A DNA stretch of 11,230 bases from an uncultured Bacilli bacterium (GCA_934085875.1 CAKOHQ010000037.1:1-11230), one strand, 5' to 3'. Numbered from the stretch's first letter, positions 1-8,561 are shown. Program-made: numbers and translations. Notes: a model not told the origin generated them from the sequence alone.

Positions 1-1342
1 CAATATAACTAATTATATTATCACTTGTTTTAGGATTTTCTACATTTGTATTAGAAGTATTTTCTATTGTAACTATACCATATTGACTTAAATGTGATGT
101 TTCAAATATTATATATCCATCTTCTATTGTTGCTGGTATAGTTTCTTTTATTTTATCTTCAGAAATATAAACTATTTCGTATTTTTTATATCCTTTTAAA
201 TATTCTGGTAAAGTAATTTTTATTTTCATTTTGCTATCACTAATTTTAACTAGTTGTCCATTTTCTAATACATTTATATCTACTATATATTTAACATTTT
301 TATTTGATAAATTATTACTTATATCAATTTGTTTAATATCTAAAGTATAGTTTTTACTAACCTCTTTTTCAAAAATGATACTACCTTTTATTGTACTAGA
401 ACTTTTAATTTCTTTTACACTATCTTGAGTAGGTTTTTTTATAGATGTAGGTGTTATTGTTAAATTAGGGTACATTCTCCATGTTGTTTGAAATTCTTCT
501 ACATTTGTTTCTTCTTCCCAATCAGATACTCTATAGTTATAATATTTACCATTTATTTTTAATTTAGTATCTCTTGTAAAAGCATAACCTTCTTTAGCTT
601 TAAAATATAAAATATATTGATATTCTTTTTCGCTTTCAAATGTAGTGATATGATTATCATAACCTTTATTAAAGAATTCAACAGATGTTATTCCTGAACC
701 GTCTTTTGCTTCCCAACATTCAAACTGATAAATATATGGTGATTCAGTAGGAGTTTTTCCTGTAAATATTGGTTTATCATTTGCGTTAAAACTGATCGTT
801 GCATTATTTAATTCTATAACATCAATGTATTTTAATTGAACTGGTTTTGTAGGTTTTATTGTTTTTACAGCAACTATAAAAAGTTTTGTTCCAGAATTAG
901 TTATATTTTTACTATTTATATTTGTTCCATTTACCCTTACTGAACTATTAGTTCCAAATGCACTACCATCTCTTGCTTTAAGGGAAATACTATACATATA
1001 TGTTTTACCTTCTTCAAAGGTAGTTATTTTTTTGTCTTGTGAAAGTGCATTATTTTTGTTTTCATCAGAGTACCAAAACTTTACTGGAACAGATTCACCT
1101 TTTTCATTAATTTCCATTTCTTCCCAATATTCATACTCTATATCATATAGTTCATCCCATGGATCACATTTATAAGCACTTGCTTTTGGAGTGTCACCTG
1201 GATTATATTTGAAAGTTACACCCTCAATATCTATATTTGCTGTACTCAAGTCTAAATCTTCTGCAAATGTCTTCAATGGTGTAATACTCATAGTAAATAA
1301 AAACATTAATATAGTTATAATAAATATTTTAATTTTATTCAT
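1..1342 (-). CDS. Secreted surface protein with duplicated module and sorting-like tail (C-terminus cut off by window edge)
   Basis: The reading frame opens at ATG 1342 and stays open for 447 codons to the left edge, so the C-terminus is missing. The start has AGGAG 9 nt upstream, overlapping the stop of the preceding gene; the gap is 12 bp, so the two are co-transcribed. Residues 1-27 form a signal peptide (short basic start, hydrophobic core, cleavage near TFA-ED). Two related modules follow, roughly residues 44-165 and 185-305. Each carries an ITTFE..K.Y.Y core then KA[RK][DE]G.AF and a K/R-x-NG turn (about 106-139 and 231-265). Residues 310-430 are a beta-rich domain ending in an FETSHLSQYGIV stretch seen in many Bacillota surface proteins. 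Residues 436-441 read NPKTSD, parallel to the NPQTGD of the neighbour, and the frame is cut just where a membrane anchor should begin. Function unrecognised; adhesion or matrix binding is only inferred. Confidence 0.8.
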   Translation of the reverse strand, partial: MNKIKIFIITILMFLFTMSITPLKTFAEDLDLSTANIDIEGVTFKYNPGDTPKASAYKCDPWDELYDIEYEYWEEMEINEKGESVPVKFWYSDENKNNALSQDKKITTFEEGKTYMYSISLKARDGSAFGTNSSVRVNGTNINSKNITNSGTKLFIVAVKTIKPTKPVQLKYIDVIELNNATISFNANDKPIFTGKTPTESPYIYQFECWEAKDGSGITSVEFFNKGYDNHITTFESEKEYQYILYFKAKEGYAFTRDTKLKINGKYYNYRVSDWEEETNVEEFQTTWRMYPNLTITPTSIKKPTQDSVKEIKSSSTIKGSIIFEKEVSKNYTLDIKQIDISNNLSNKNVKYIVDINVLENGQLVKISDSKMKIKITLPEYLKGYKKYEIVYISEDKIKETIPATIEDGYIIFETSHLSQYGIVTIENTSNTNVENPKTSDNIISYI

Positions 1343-1354
1343 AATTTTTATCTC

Positions 1355-2638
1355 CTAACTTTCTTTCTTCTTTTTATTAATTATAATAGCTACTACAATT
1401 CCTACTACAGAAATTATAGATAGTATAATATATGTTGTTATGCTATCCCCTGTTTGCGGATTTTTAATAGTTTCTTTTACTTCATTCTTTACTTTGCTAA
1501 TAGTGAATTTACTTTCTGCAACCCCACCATCATTAAACACTACCTTTAATTTATGTTCTCCTACATCCAATTTGCTAACATAATCTTTCTTAAAAGTGAT
1601 TATCGTACTACCACTCTCAGAAGTATAATTATTTATATCTACCAATATATCATCAATATATAGTTTACCACCATTTTGAAATAAGCTATAATCTGCATCA
1701 ATTCTAAATCTAGCATTACCACTTTGATTAATTATATATTTTTGATTTTCACCTTCTAAAAATTTATATGTTATTTCTTTTGGTGTTTCTTTTTCTTCTG
1801 TTTCATCTACATATTTAAATGTAAAATCATATGTACATCTGGTATAATAATCATATCTTGTTTCAAGTTTAATGCCAATATCAAGGTCACTATAACCTAA
1901 TGCAGAACCTGTATATTGCATATGAAATCCTTTAAAATTTTCGTTTGTTTTAGTTCCAACATTCACTGCAGTTAATATTGCTTTATTTTCTGATTTATTT
2001 CCTACTATCTTTATAACCGCTTCACTTTCATTGTCTGTTACTAATAGACCATCATTAAATTTTTGGTAATATAAAGTTTTATCTAAATCTACAAATGATT
2101 TTAAGCCTTCTGTTATCTCATCAGTTTTAGAAAAATCAATTACATATTCTTTCCCATTAGTCAAATCTATTACGCCTTTGGATGTTATATCTTTATAAAT
2201 ATTTTCAACTTTTGTATTAAAAACAATATTTCTTCTTTCAAATTCAATATCTAATTTACCATTAAATTTACTTGAATCTAATTTGAATGTAGATTTAGTT
2301 TCACCTTCTATTTTTGTCATAGGATAATACCATTTATTAATTTTTAATTTTATAGGTGTATTAGCACCAGAAACACTTGTATCTTCAATTTCTTCAATTA
2401 CAAATTTGTACTCTGCTTCATTTAAATCAATAGTCATATTATTTTCAATGTTAGCAACTAAATCTACACCTTTGTATAATTGTACCTTTGCTTTCTTGCT
2501 ATATTCCACATATCCATCATGTATTATACCATCTTTAAAATTCAAAGTTACTTCATTTCCATTTTCTGCTTTTACATTAGTAATAAATAAAAATGATATT
2601 AAAACTAATATAATTCCAAATATTTTATTTCTTTTCAT
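1355..2638 (-). CDS. Secreted surface protein with X2-like Ig domain and NPQTGD sorting signal
   Basis: The protein has 427 aa from ATG 2638. An earlier in-frame ATG (2656) lies upstream of the AAAGGAG ribosome site, and starting there would translate that site, so I chose 2638; this also gives a textbook signal peptide (residues 1-24, ending NVKA). The middle (25-285) is beta-rich and unrecognised. Residues about 290-380 look like an X2/Ig-like carbohydrate-associated domain (pattern: short strand, KLYIDD, NYTSESGSTIITFKKDYVSK, LDVGEHKLKVVF.DGG). The tail has NPQTGD (393-398), a hydrophobic segment (401-421) and a KKKKES end, which is a complete sortase-type sorting signal of the NPxTG class. 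No sortase gene is in view. It is the first gene of a two-gene unit with its own promoter and is expected to sit on the cell surface. The ligand is unknown. Confidence 0.88.
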   Translation of the reverse strand: MKRNKIFGIILVLISFLFITNVKAENGNEVTLNFKDGIIHDGYVEYSKKAKVQLYKGVDLVANIENNMTIDLNEAEYKFVIEEIEDTSVSGANTPIKLKINKWYYPMTKIEGETKSTFKLDSSKFNGKLDIEFERRNIVFNTKVENIYKDITSKGVIDLTNGKEYVIDFSKTDEITEGLKSFVDLDKTLYYQKFNDGLLVTDNESEAVIKIVGNKSENKAILTAVNVGTKTNENFKGFHMQYTGSALGYSDLDIGIKLETRYDYYTRCTYDFTFKYVDETEEKETPKEITYKFLEGENQKYIINQSGNARFRIDADYSLFQNGGKLYIDDILVDINNYTSESGSTIITFKKDYVSKLDVGEHKLKVVFNDGGVAESKFTISKVKNEVKETIKNPQTGDSITTYIILSIISVVGIVVAIIINKKKKES

Positions 2639-2663
2639 AATATTCTCCTTTTTCATATTTTAA

Positions 2664-2692
2664 ATTATATTAAATAATATTTTTATATTCAA
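2664..2692 (-). promoter_or_regulatory. Sigma-A-type promoter for the surface-protein pair
   Basis: On the minus strand a -35 TTGAAT (2692-2687) is followed by exactly 17 bp and a perfect -10 TATAAT (2669-2664). The predicted start near 2657 gives a short leader with the AAAGGAG site before ATG 2638. It lies just after the ffh terminator, as expected for the first promoter of a new unit. Confidence 0.7.
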
Positions 2693-2724
2693 TAAAATTG
2701 ACAAAAATAGCATTGACACTTTGG

Positions 2725-2754
2725 AAAAAAGTGCTTAACTTCCGTTAAACACTT
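2725..2754 (-). terminator. Intrinsic terminator of ffh
   Basis: Minus-strand arms at 2754-2744 and 2739-2729 pair over 11 bp (one T-G wobble) around a GGAA loop and run directly into six T residues (2730-2725). The hairpin starts at the end of the ffh stop codon. This is the strongest terminator in the window. Confidence 0.9.
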
Positions 2755-4062
2755 CTAAAAAGGCATTTTTAAATTACCACTACTCATTTGTTTCATCATT
2801 TTTTTCATTTCTTCAAATTGTTTTAATAGTCTATTAATTTCTTCAACACTTCTGCCACTACCTTTACTAATTCTTAATTTTCTACTATTTTTAAGAACTT
2901 CAGGATGTTTTCTCTCATAAGGTGTCATTGAAAGAATTATAGCTTCTATATGAAGAAAATCCTTAGGATTAATATTTATATTATTTAATCCCATTTTTCT
3001 AGCACCAGGTATTAATTTTAATAAATTTTCTAATGGACCTAGTTTTTTTATTTGTTTTAAATTAGATAAAAAATCTTCTAAATCATATTTACCTCTTTGC
3101 ATTTTTTTAGCTAAGTCTTTTGCTTCATCTTCATCAATAACATCATTAACTTTTTCAGCTATTGATAAAATATCTCCCATATCAAGTATTCTTTCTGCCA
3201 TTCTTTCTGGATAAAATTCACTTAATCCATCCATCTTTTCACTTGTTCCAATAAATTTAATAGGTATATTAGTAAGATGCCTTACAGATAATGCAACACC
3301 ACCTTTAGTATTACCATCCATTTTTGTTAATATAGCACCAGTAAGAGGTAACTTATCATTAAATCCATTAATAACATTAATAGCATCTTGTCCCATCATA
3401 GCATCAATAACAAGTAATATTTCATCAGGTTTAAAATTATCATTAATCATAACTAATTCATTCATCAATTCTTGATCAACATGAAGCCTTCCAGCCGTAT
3501 CTATTATTATATAATCATGATTATTTTCTTTAGCATAATCTAATGCATCTTTTACTATATCTAACGGATTAATTTGCCCTTCACTGAAAACTTTAATATT
3601 CAATTCTTTTCCAATAGTTTCTAATTGATTTATAGCGGCAGGTCTATAAACATCACAAGCAACTAATAAAGGATTCTTTTTATATTTTTTTCTAAGCATA
3701 TTAGATAACTTACCAACAGTAGTAGTCTTACCACTACCTTGTAATCCAACCATCATAACAATAGTAGGTTTCTTATTTGTTTCTAATGGAACATAATCAG
3801 TTCCTAATAAAGTAACAAGTTCATCCTTAACTAATTTAATAAATAACTCATCAGGTTTCAAACTTTTACTAACTTCCATCCCCAATGCTTTCTCTTTGAC
3901 ATTACGAACAAATTCTTTAACAACTTCATAATTAACATCAGCTTCTAATAATGCCATTCTTATTTCTCTCATAGCATCAGATATATTATCTTCAGTAATC
4001 TTACCCATACCCTTAATATTCTTTATTGCTTTACTAATTCTATCTCCCATATATTCAAACAT
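2755..4062 (-). CDS. ffh: Signal recognition particle GTPase Ffh (SRP54)
   Basis: The protein has 435 aa, close to the family's usual 440-450. Ffh binds 4.5S/scRNA and signal sequences of nascent membrane and secreted proteins, and delivers ribosomes to FtsY with reciprocal GTP hydrolysis. An N-domain helical bundle includes MREIRMALLEADVN. The G domain has P-loop GLQGSGKTT (about 106-114), DTAGR (188-192), LLVIDAMMGQDA, TKMDG (246-250) and GTSEKMDGL. The Met-rich M domain (about 320-430) has KKLGPLENLLKLIPG, the SMTPYER..P...SR..RI..GSG RNA-binding signature and a KQFEEMKKMMKQM tail. An in-frame GTG (4071) is inside the AAGGTG ribosome site, so ATG 4062 is the likely start. No ylxM, ftsY or 4.5S RNA gene is adjacent. 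Confidence 0.98.
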   Translation of the reverse strand: MFEYMGDRISKAIKNIKGMGKITEDNISDAMREIRMALLEADVNYEVVKEFVRNVKEKALGMEVSKSLKPDELFIKLVKDELVTLLGTDYVPLETNKKPTIVMMVGLQGSGKTTTVGKLSNMLRKKYKKNPLLVACDVYRPAAINQLETIGKELNIKVFSEGQINPLDIVKDALDYAKENNHDYIIIDTAGRLHVDQELMNELVMINDNFKPDEILLVIDAMMGQDAINVINGFNDKLPLTGAILTKMDGNTKGGVALSVRHLTNIPIKFIGTSEKMDGLSEFYPERMAERILDMGDILSIAEKVNDVIDEDEAKDLAKKMQRGKYDLEDFLSNLKQIKKLGPLENLLKLIPGARKMGLNNININPKDFLHIEAIILSMTPYERKHPEVLKNSRKLRISKGSGRSVEEINRLLKQFEEMKKMMKQMSSGNLKMPF

Positions 4063-4081
4063 ATTTATCACCTTACATAAT

Positions 4082-4110
4082 ATAATAACAAAAAAAATAC
4101 TTTATATAAA
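4082..4110 (-). promoter_or_regulatory. Possible ffh promoter (extended -10)
   Basis: On the minus strand TGTTATTAT (4090-4082) gives an extended -10 of the same form as the one before the 10604 gene. A 4/6 match to -35, TTTATA, lies at 4110-4105 with a 17-bp spacer. The -35 overlaps the preceding terminator stem, and the leader would be very short, so this is tentative. A promoter is needed here if the terminator works. Confidence 0.35.
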
Positions 4111-4118
4111 GTACTTTT
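4090..4118 (-). terminator. Weak AT-rich intrinsic terminator after the small membrane protein
   Basis: A perfect 16-bp palindrome (4098-4113, TACTTTA-TA-TAAAGTA) extends outward by a G-T wobble and A-T pairs, starts at the stop codon, and is followed on the minus strand by eight T residues (4097-4090). Only one G-C pair per stem makes it thermodynamically weak, but position and T-tract are right, so some read-through into ffh is likely. Confidence 0.65.
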
Positions 4119-4552
4119 TATATTATTACCAAAAATAATACATTATTAACAAGTAAACACAATATTGTATATACAAATATCATAATATATTGAAAAAATC
4201 TTTTATAAAACTTATCACTGTATCTACTTCTCATAAATACTATATTGTTAGCAAAGAATATAGAAAATAATGTATTAGAATAAATATTTATATTTTTAAT
4301 AAACCACATCAATATAAAACCTACAATAAAATTTAATAAAATATCTAAAATTGGATTAAATCTACATTCATCATTATAATAATATATTATACTATCCATA
4401 ATTACTACTAAGAATAATAATATTAGTATAGAATATTCAAATTTATTTAAATAGAAATTAACAAATATAACTAATACTATATTCATTATAAATATAGATA
4501 AATATTTTAATAATAGATTTTTATTTTTTATATTTAAACTATTCTTTTTCAA
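4118..4552 (-). CDS. Small integral membrane protein, four predicted TM segments
   Basis: The 144-aa product is not one I recognise. Hydrophobic segments lie at about residues 13-34, 39-59, 67-85 and 119-144, with a basic loop (RSRYSDKFYKRF, about 108-119) before the last. The start codon is TTG at 4552: AGAGG lies about 9 nt upstream, and the next Met (residue 23) would cut the first TM segment. The gene overlaps the 3' end of the upstream exported-protein gene by 14 nt, which points to translational coupling and a shared role with that protein. It is followed by a hairpin and then ffh. It could be an accessory for the surface protein or an unrelated passenger; nothing in the sequence decides this. 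Confidence 0.75.
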   Translation of the reverse strand: MKKNSLNIKNKNLLLKYLSIFIMNIVLVIFVNFYLNKFEYSILILLFLVVIMDSIIYYYNDECRFNPILDILLNFIVGFILMWFIKNINIYSNTLFSIFFANNIVFMRSRYSDKFYKRFFQYIMIFVYTILCLLVNNVLFLVII

Positions 4553-6131
4553 CTTTACTTGCCTCTAAATTACCATCCGTTAAATAAATATTAACCATTT
4601 TAGAAATCTCTGGTAAATTAATTTTCTCACTATCATCAACATTTCCTAAATAATATACCTTTAACGGATTTCCAGCATCATACATTTCTTTTAATGTGAC
4701 TTTAAATTCATCAACGGTAGGAAGCGGATCCGCTGGTCTTATGGAAATTCTATTTGAAGCTCTAGATATTCCAATACTTCCACTATAAACGTGTCCCCAA
4801 GAATCTGGTTTATAATTATTGGAGTTAACTACAATCTCTTCTGTTTTTTCTTCAAAATTTTCGCCTAAATTATATATAAGTGCATTTGTTACAATTTGCC
4901 ATCTTTCAGATCCCGTAAATGTTTTTTCATAGATTTGTCTTACTACTTTTTTATTTACTAAATCAATATAATCACAATAATTTCCTACACATCTTAAAGG
5001 TTCTTTTAGATATAATGAATAAACGTCTTTTCTATATGGTTCGTATTCTGTACTAACAGAACCAACTTCCAACTGAATATTTTCACTAGTTGCATGCCAT
5101 ACACCACCAGAATTAGTACCATAATCCATTAATCTGGCAACCAATCTATTAATTTTTTTATCACTTGTTGTTGCTTTTGTTGTCAATCTTCTTTTTACAC
5201 CATCTTTAGTTATTTTCCAGTTAGGATTTAGTCCTGAAAGTGTACCATCAGCATAATTAACTTGAAAACTTAATCTACTACTAGCACGAGTATCATCTGC
5301 ATAAAAAGTTATATCTGCTCCTAAAGAATAAGTAGTATTTGCTTTTATCCATGGATATTTAGAAGCTAAGAAATCTTCCCTTGCACTTCTAATAGTTGAA
5401 TTACCTTCAATAAAATTAGCTCGATCCCATAAATTTTTTCCCCATACAGTCAAATCTATTTTATACTTACCATAATTTACATCATTAACATCAGTAACAA
5501 GAGTTCCCAAAGAACTTAAAGTAGCTGGATGTTCTGGATCTTGTTCAGTAGTTCCTTCAGTATATGTAGTTAATGTATTACCATATATATTATATTTTGT
5601 AATTGGAGTCTTATTTTCTTCAAACGTTATCTTACCACTTATCTTTTTACCACTATCTTCAATTTGATTTTCACTGCTATTAGCATAATATATTTTTAAA
5701 GTATAATTTTGAGTTTCATCTTTATCAATCTTTACACTTGATAATACAACTCCACTACTACTAGGAAAAACTTCATTTATTAACAAATTATCATTCTTAT
5801 ATAATTCATAAGTTATATCATCTTTCCTATTAAAGTCATTAACAATATCATCAAAAATAACATTATAATATAAACCAACATCTCCAATATCTTTAACACT
5901 AAATTTTTTAACTATACTACTACCAGGTACAAATTCTTGATTATTACCAACAATACTCTCACTACCATCACTATATTCTATTTTTAATTCTCTAGCCTTA
6001 GATAAATATTTCTTACCTGTTTCATTACCACTAATTTCACTAGTTAAATATCCATAAGATACTGCTGTTATCAAACCAACTATACCTAATACAACAATAA
6101 TATATATAATAATCTTCTTTTTATTTTTCAT
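4539..6131 (-). CDS. TasA/camelysin-like exported protein with phage-tail-like C-terminal module
   Basis: The 530-aa product starts at ATG 6131 with GAGG 7 nt upstream. Residues 7-25 are a hydrophobic export or anchor segment followed by SYGYLTSEISGN, resembling the TYAYF-type leader of SipW-dependent TasA/camelysin proteins. Residues 30-178 form a beta domain with a PGSSIVKKFSVKDIGD element like the PGD-linked strand of that family. This half is clearly paralogous to the 10604-8991 product: FNRK[DE]DI.Y.LY, [YF]PSS, NS[ST]ENQ..D.GKK.SGKI. From about 182 it becomes a phage tail/baseplate-type module: YGNTL...GTTEQDPEHPATLSSLG, GKNLWD, an IQLEVGS..TEYEPYRKD strand, LYLKEPLR.VGNY.DYIDL..KKVVR, and ...KVYYLG. 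Such modules are associated with carbohydrate binding. Surface recognition is inferred; I see no catalytic motif. Coupled to the downstream membrane protein. Confidence 0.85.
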   Translation of the reverse strand: MKNKKKIIIYIIVVLGIVGLITAVSYGYLTSEISGNETGKKYLSKARELKIEYSDGSESIVGNNQEFVPGSSIVKKFSVKDIGDVGLYYNVIFDDIVNDFNRKDDITYELYKNDNLLINEVFPSSSGVVLSSVKIDKDETQNYTLKIYYANSSENQIEDSGKKISGKITFEENKTPITKYNIYGNTLTTYTEGTTEQDPEHPATLSSLGTLVTDVNDVNYGKYKIDLTVWGKNLWDRANFIEGNSTIRSAREDFLASKYPWIKANTTYSLGADITFYADDTRASSRLSFQVNYADGTLSGLNPNWKITKDGVKRRLTTKATTSDKKINRLVARLMDYGTNSGGVWHATSENIQLEVGSVSTEYEPYRKDVYSLYLKEPLRCVGNYCDYIDLVNKKVVRQIYEKTFTGSERWQIVTNALIYNLGENFEEKTEEIVVNSNNYKPDSWGHVYSGSIGISRASNRISIRPADPLPTVDEFKVTLKEMYDAGNPLKVYYLGNVDDSEKINLPEISKMVNIYLTDGNLEASKVEKE

Positions 6132-6155
6132 ATTATAACCTCATCTTCTAAAATA

Positions 6156-6164
6156 ATTATATCA
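6156..6164 (-). promoter_or_regulatory. Extended -10 element before the 530-aa surface protein
   Basis: The minus strand reads TGATATAAT, a full extended -10 (TG-n-TATAAT), in the 36-bp gap after the GH31 stop. A start near 6149 would leave a leader just long enough for the GAGG site. No convincing -35 is present, which extended -10 promoters can tolerate. In DNA this AT-rich chance matches are common, so it is tentative. Confidence 0.4.
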
Positions 6165-6167
6165 TAA

Positions 6168-8510
6168 CTAAACATTATCTTCTATATATTCTAATAATTT
6201 TAAAAACATATTTATATATCTAGGATTTAAACCAACTCTTTTTAATTTTCTTATCTTTATTCTTTTATTTTTTATTTCTAAATCACTAAACATTATTTTA
6301 CTAACTTCACTTTTCAATACAGTTTCAATCTTCAAATCACTTATAATATCATCTATATCTTTATTAATAATTCTACTAGTTTCTATTTCAATATCTTGAC
6401 CCTTACAATTTATAGTAATTTGTTTAAACGTATTAACATTATTAATTTCTAATATAAAATCATTTTCATCACTATAATATTTATAATTATCTAATTTATC
6501 CTCTTGTAAATAAACACTTATATCATTTGGCATTCTTGTATTTCTAAATAATATTTTATAACTTCTTATATTAGGTACTAAAGAAGAATCTGTAACATCT
6601 TGTCTTATAATAACTGTATAATTATTTAACATATAATTATAATCTATAATAGTTTTAACATAATTATTATTATTAGTTATACCATCATCTTCATATATTG
6701 TATAAGTATTAGATTTACCAGGAAATATATGTATTTCAAATCCTTTAGGATTTTTAGAACTATTAATATTATTATCATCTATTACACCTAATGGTAATAT
6801 AGTACCAGAATTAGCAAAAACAGGATAATCTTCGTCTTTATAAAATGATATATATCTTTTATTTCCAACATATTTTATACCAGTTTTAATATCATACCAA
6901 ACACCTTCAGGTAAAAACATTTTATGAACTGTTCTATTCATAATTATATCTTTCTTTTTAGTAATTGGAGAAACAAACAAATTATTACCAAAATAATATT
7001 CATTTCTATAATCTACTTCATCATATACTTGAGGATATTTATAGTATAATGGTTGTATTAATGGTATACCAGTATTAGAATAATTATAACTTTCTGTATA
7101 GATATATGGTATTAACATATTTCTAAGTCTTAAATAATATGTAACAACACTTAATGTATCAATATCCCATTTCCATGGCTCTCTTTTATAATAATGACTA
7201 CTAGCACTTGATAATCTTAATATTGGACTAAAGGTACCAAATTGAATATATCTACGATATAATTCATCATCTTCTATACCACCATAATATCCACCAATAT
7301 CATTACTAATAAAAGATAAACCAATATTACTACCACTTGCATTATATTCTGGTAACTTATTTAAAACATCCCAACTAACTAAAGACTTACCTGTATAGAT
7401 TATATTAGAACTATGTGAATTGACTAACCCATTTCTACTTAATAAACTAACTTTTAAATTATTATCTTTAAAATATTTAGAATGATAATAATTTAAAACT
7501 CTTAAACTATATAAATCTTTGATATTAGTATAATCTATTAAAAAACCATTTACACCACTACTTATTAAAGGCTCTATAAATATTTTAAAATAACTATCCA
7601 TCAAACTTTTATTATATATATTTAATAAAACATTATTATTATCAACACTAATATTATTATCTTTTAGAAATCTATCTATATTAATTTCTTTATTACTTAT
7701 TTCCATAGGATTAATAGTAACACCTAAATAAATTCCATTACTTTTAATAAAATTAATAAAGTTATCATAGTTAATAAATAAATCTTTATTCCAATTTAAA
7801 CCATAAGTAGCATTATTTTTAATATGCCACTCATTCCCCAATAAAACATAATTAATAGGAATATTATTTTTATTAAACTTATTTATTAAATTTATTATAT
7901 TTTGATCTGTATAATATGTATCTTTATTCCATATATTACCAAACATATATCTAGGTATCATAATAGGCTTATTAGTTAAATTAAAATAATCTCTTAAAAC
8001 AAGTCCAAAATCTCTTTTATACATAAATAAATATATATCAATCTGTTCATTACTTCTTTTATAAAACTCATCATTTTTTAATATTAAAGACTTAGAATCA
8101 TCTATACTAACAAAACCATCAGTACTATAAAGTCCATTATTATTTAATTTTATATTATTAATATTATCAATAGAAACACCTATTGTCTTAAAATTCCTAG
8201 CTTCAACATGATTATAATACCAATATCTATCTGTATCTTTTAATAATACTTTTAAATTAGCTTCAGGAACAAATTTAGTACCAACAAAAGGTTTTTCTTT
8301 AACATATTCTAATTTAAAGTATTTAGTTTCAATAACTAAATATTTTTCATCTTGTTTAATATCAAAATTAACTTTATTAAAATTTCTATTTCTTACTAAT
8401 TCTGTTAATTCATCTAAAAATATTCCGCTTTCACTATATTCTAATCTTAATAATATCTCACTTAAAACTGTAATTCTATATTTTTTACCTTGTATAATAT
8501 TATCCATCAT
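6168..8510 (-). CDS. GH31-family glycosidase-like protein with altered catalytic residues
   Basis: The 780-aa product has the GH31 alpha-glucosidase layout: N-terminal beta-sandwich (about 1-180), (beta/alpha)8 barrel (185-475), C-terminal beta domains, and an unusual basic helical tail (about 730-780). GH31 enzymes cleave alpha-glycosides by a double-displacement mechanism. Recognisable blocks: NKDLF after the LLGNEWH strand (223-229), NGFLIDYTN (321-329) with the nucleophile Asp at 326, YTGKSLVSW (372-380), DIGGYYGGIEDDELYRRY (404-421), SPILR and REPW (443-446). The family acid/base block is SGD; here it is TGK, so the acid/base Asp is Lys375. No signal peptide is seen, so it is cytoplasmic. 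The start has AAAGGTG a few nt upstream; a second ATG at 8507 is equally possible. Substrate unknown; it may be an atypical or non-catalytic member. Confidence 0.9.
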   Translation of the reverse strand: MMDNIIQGKKYRITVLSEILLRLEYSESGIFLDELTELVRNRNFNKVNFDIKQDEKYLVIETKYFKLEYVKEKPFVGTKFVPEANLKVLLKDTDRYWYYNHVEARNFKTIGVSIDNINNIKLNNNGLYSTDGFVSIDDSKSLILKNDEFYKRSNEQIDIYLFMYKRDFGLVLRDYFNLTNKPIMIPRYMFGNIWNKDTYYTDQNIINLINKFNKNNIPINYVLLGNEWHIKNNATYGLNWNKDLFINYDNFINFIKSNGIYLGVTINPMEISNKEINIDRFLKDNNISVDNNNVLLNIYNKSLMDSYFKIFIEPLISSGVNGFLIDYTNIKDLYSLRVLNYYHSKYFKDNNLKVSLLSRNGLVNSHSSNIIYTGKSLVSWDVLNKLPEYNASGSNIGLSFISNDIGGYYGGIEDDELYRRYIQFGTFSPILRLSSASSHYYKREPWKWDIDTLSVVTYYLRLRNMLIPYIYTESYNYSNTGIPLIQPLYYKYPQVYDEVDYRNEYYFGNNLFVSPITKKKDIIMNRTVHKMFLPEGVWYDIKTGIKYVGNKRYISFYKDEDYPVFANSGTILPLGVIDDNNINSSKNPKGFEIHIFPGKSNTYTIYEDDGITNNNNYVKTIIDYNYMLNNYTVIIRQDVTDSSLVPNIRSYKILFRNTRMPNDISVYLQEDKLDNYKYYSDENDFILEINNVNTFKQITINCKGQDIEIETSRIINKDIDDIISDLKIETVLKSEVSKIMFSDLEIKNKRIKIRKLKRVGLNPRYINMFLKLLEYIEDNV

Positions 8511-8561
8511 ATCACACCTTTATTATAATAATTTTATCATACAAAATAAAAAGAATAAATA

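Noticed and set aside
2406..2663. Plus-strand 85-aa reading frame, Phe/Leu-rich
   Set aside because: It lies antisense to the signal-peptide end of a well-supported minus-strand gene, has no ribosome site, and its composition mirrors the opposite strand.
8522..8527. TATAAT on the minus strand just before the GH31 gene
   Set aside because: The transcription start would fall inside the AAAGGTG ribosome site, and no -35 is present. Chance matches are frequent in DNA this AT-rich.
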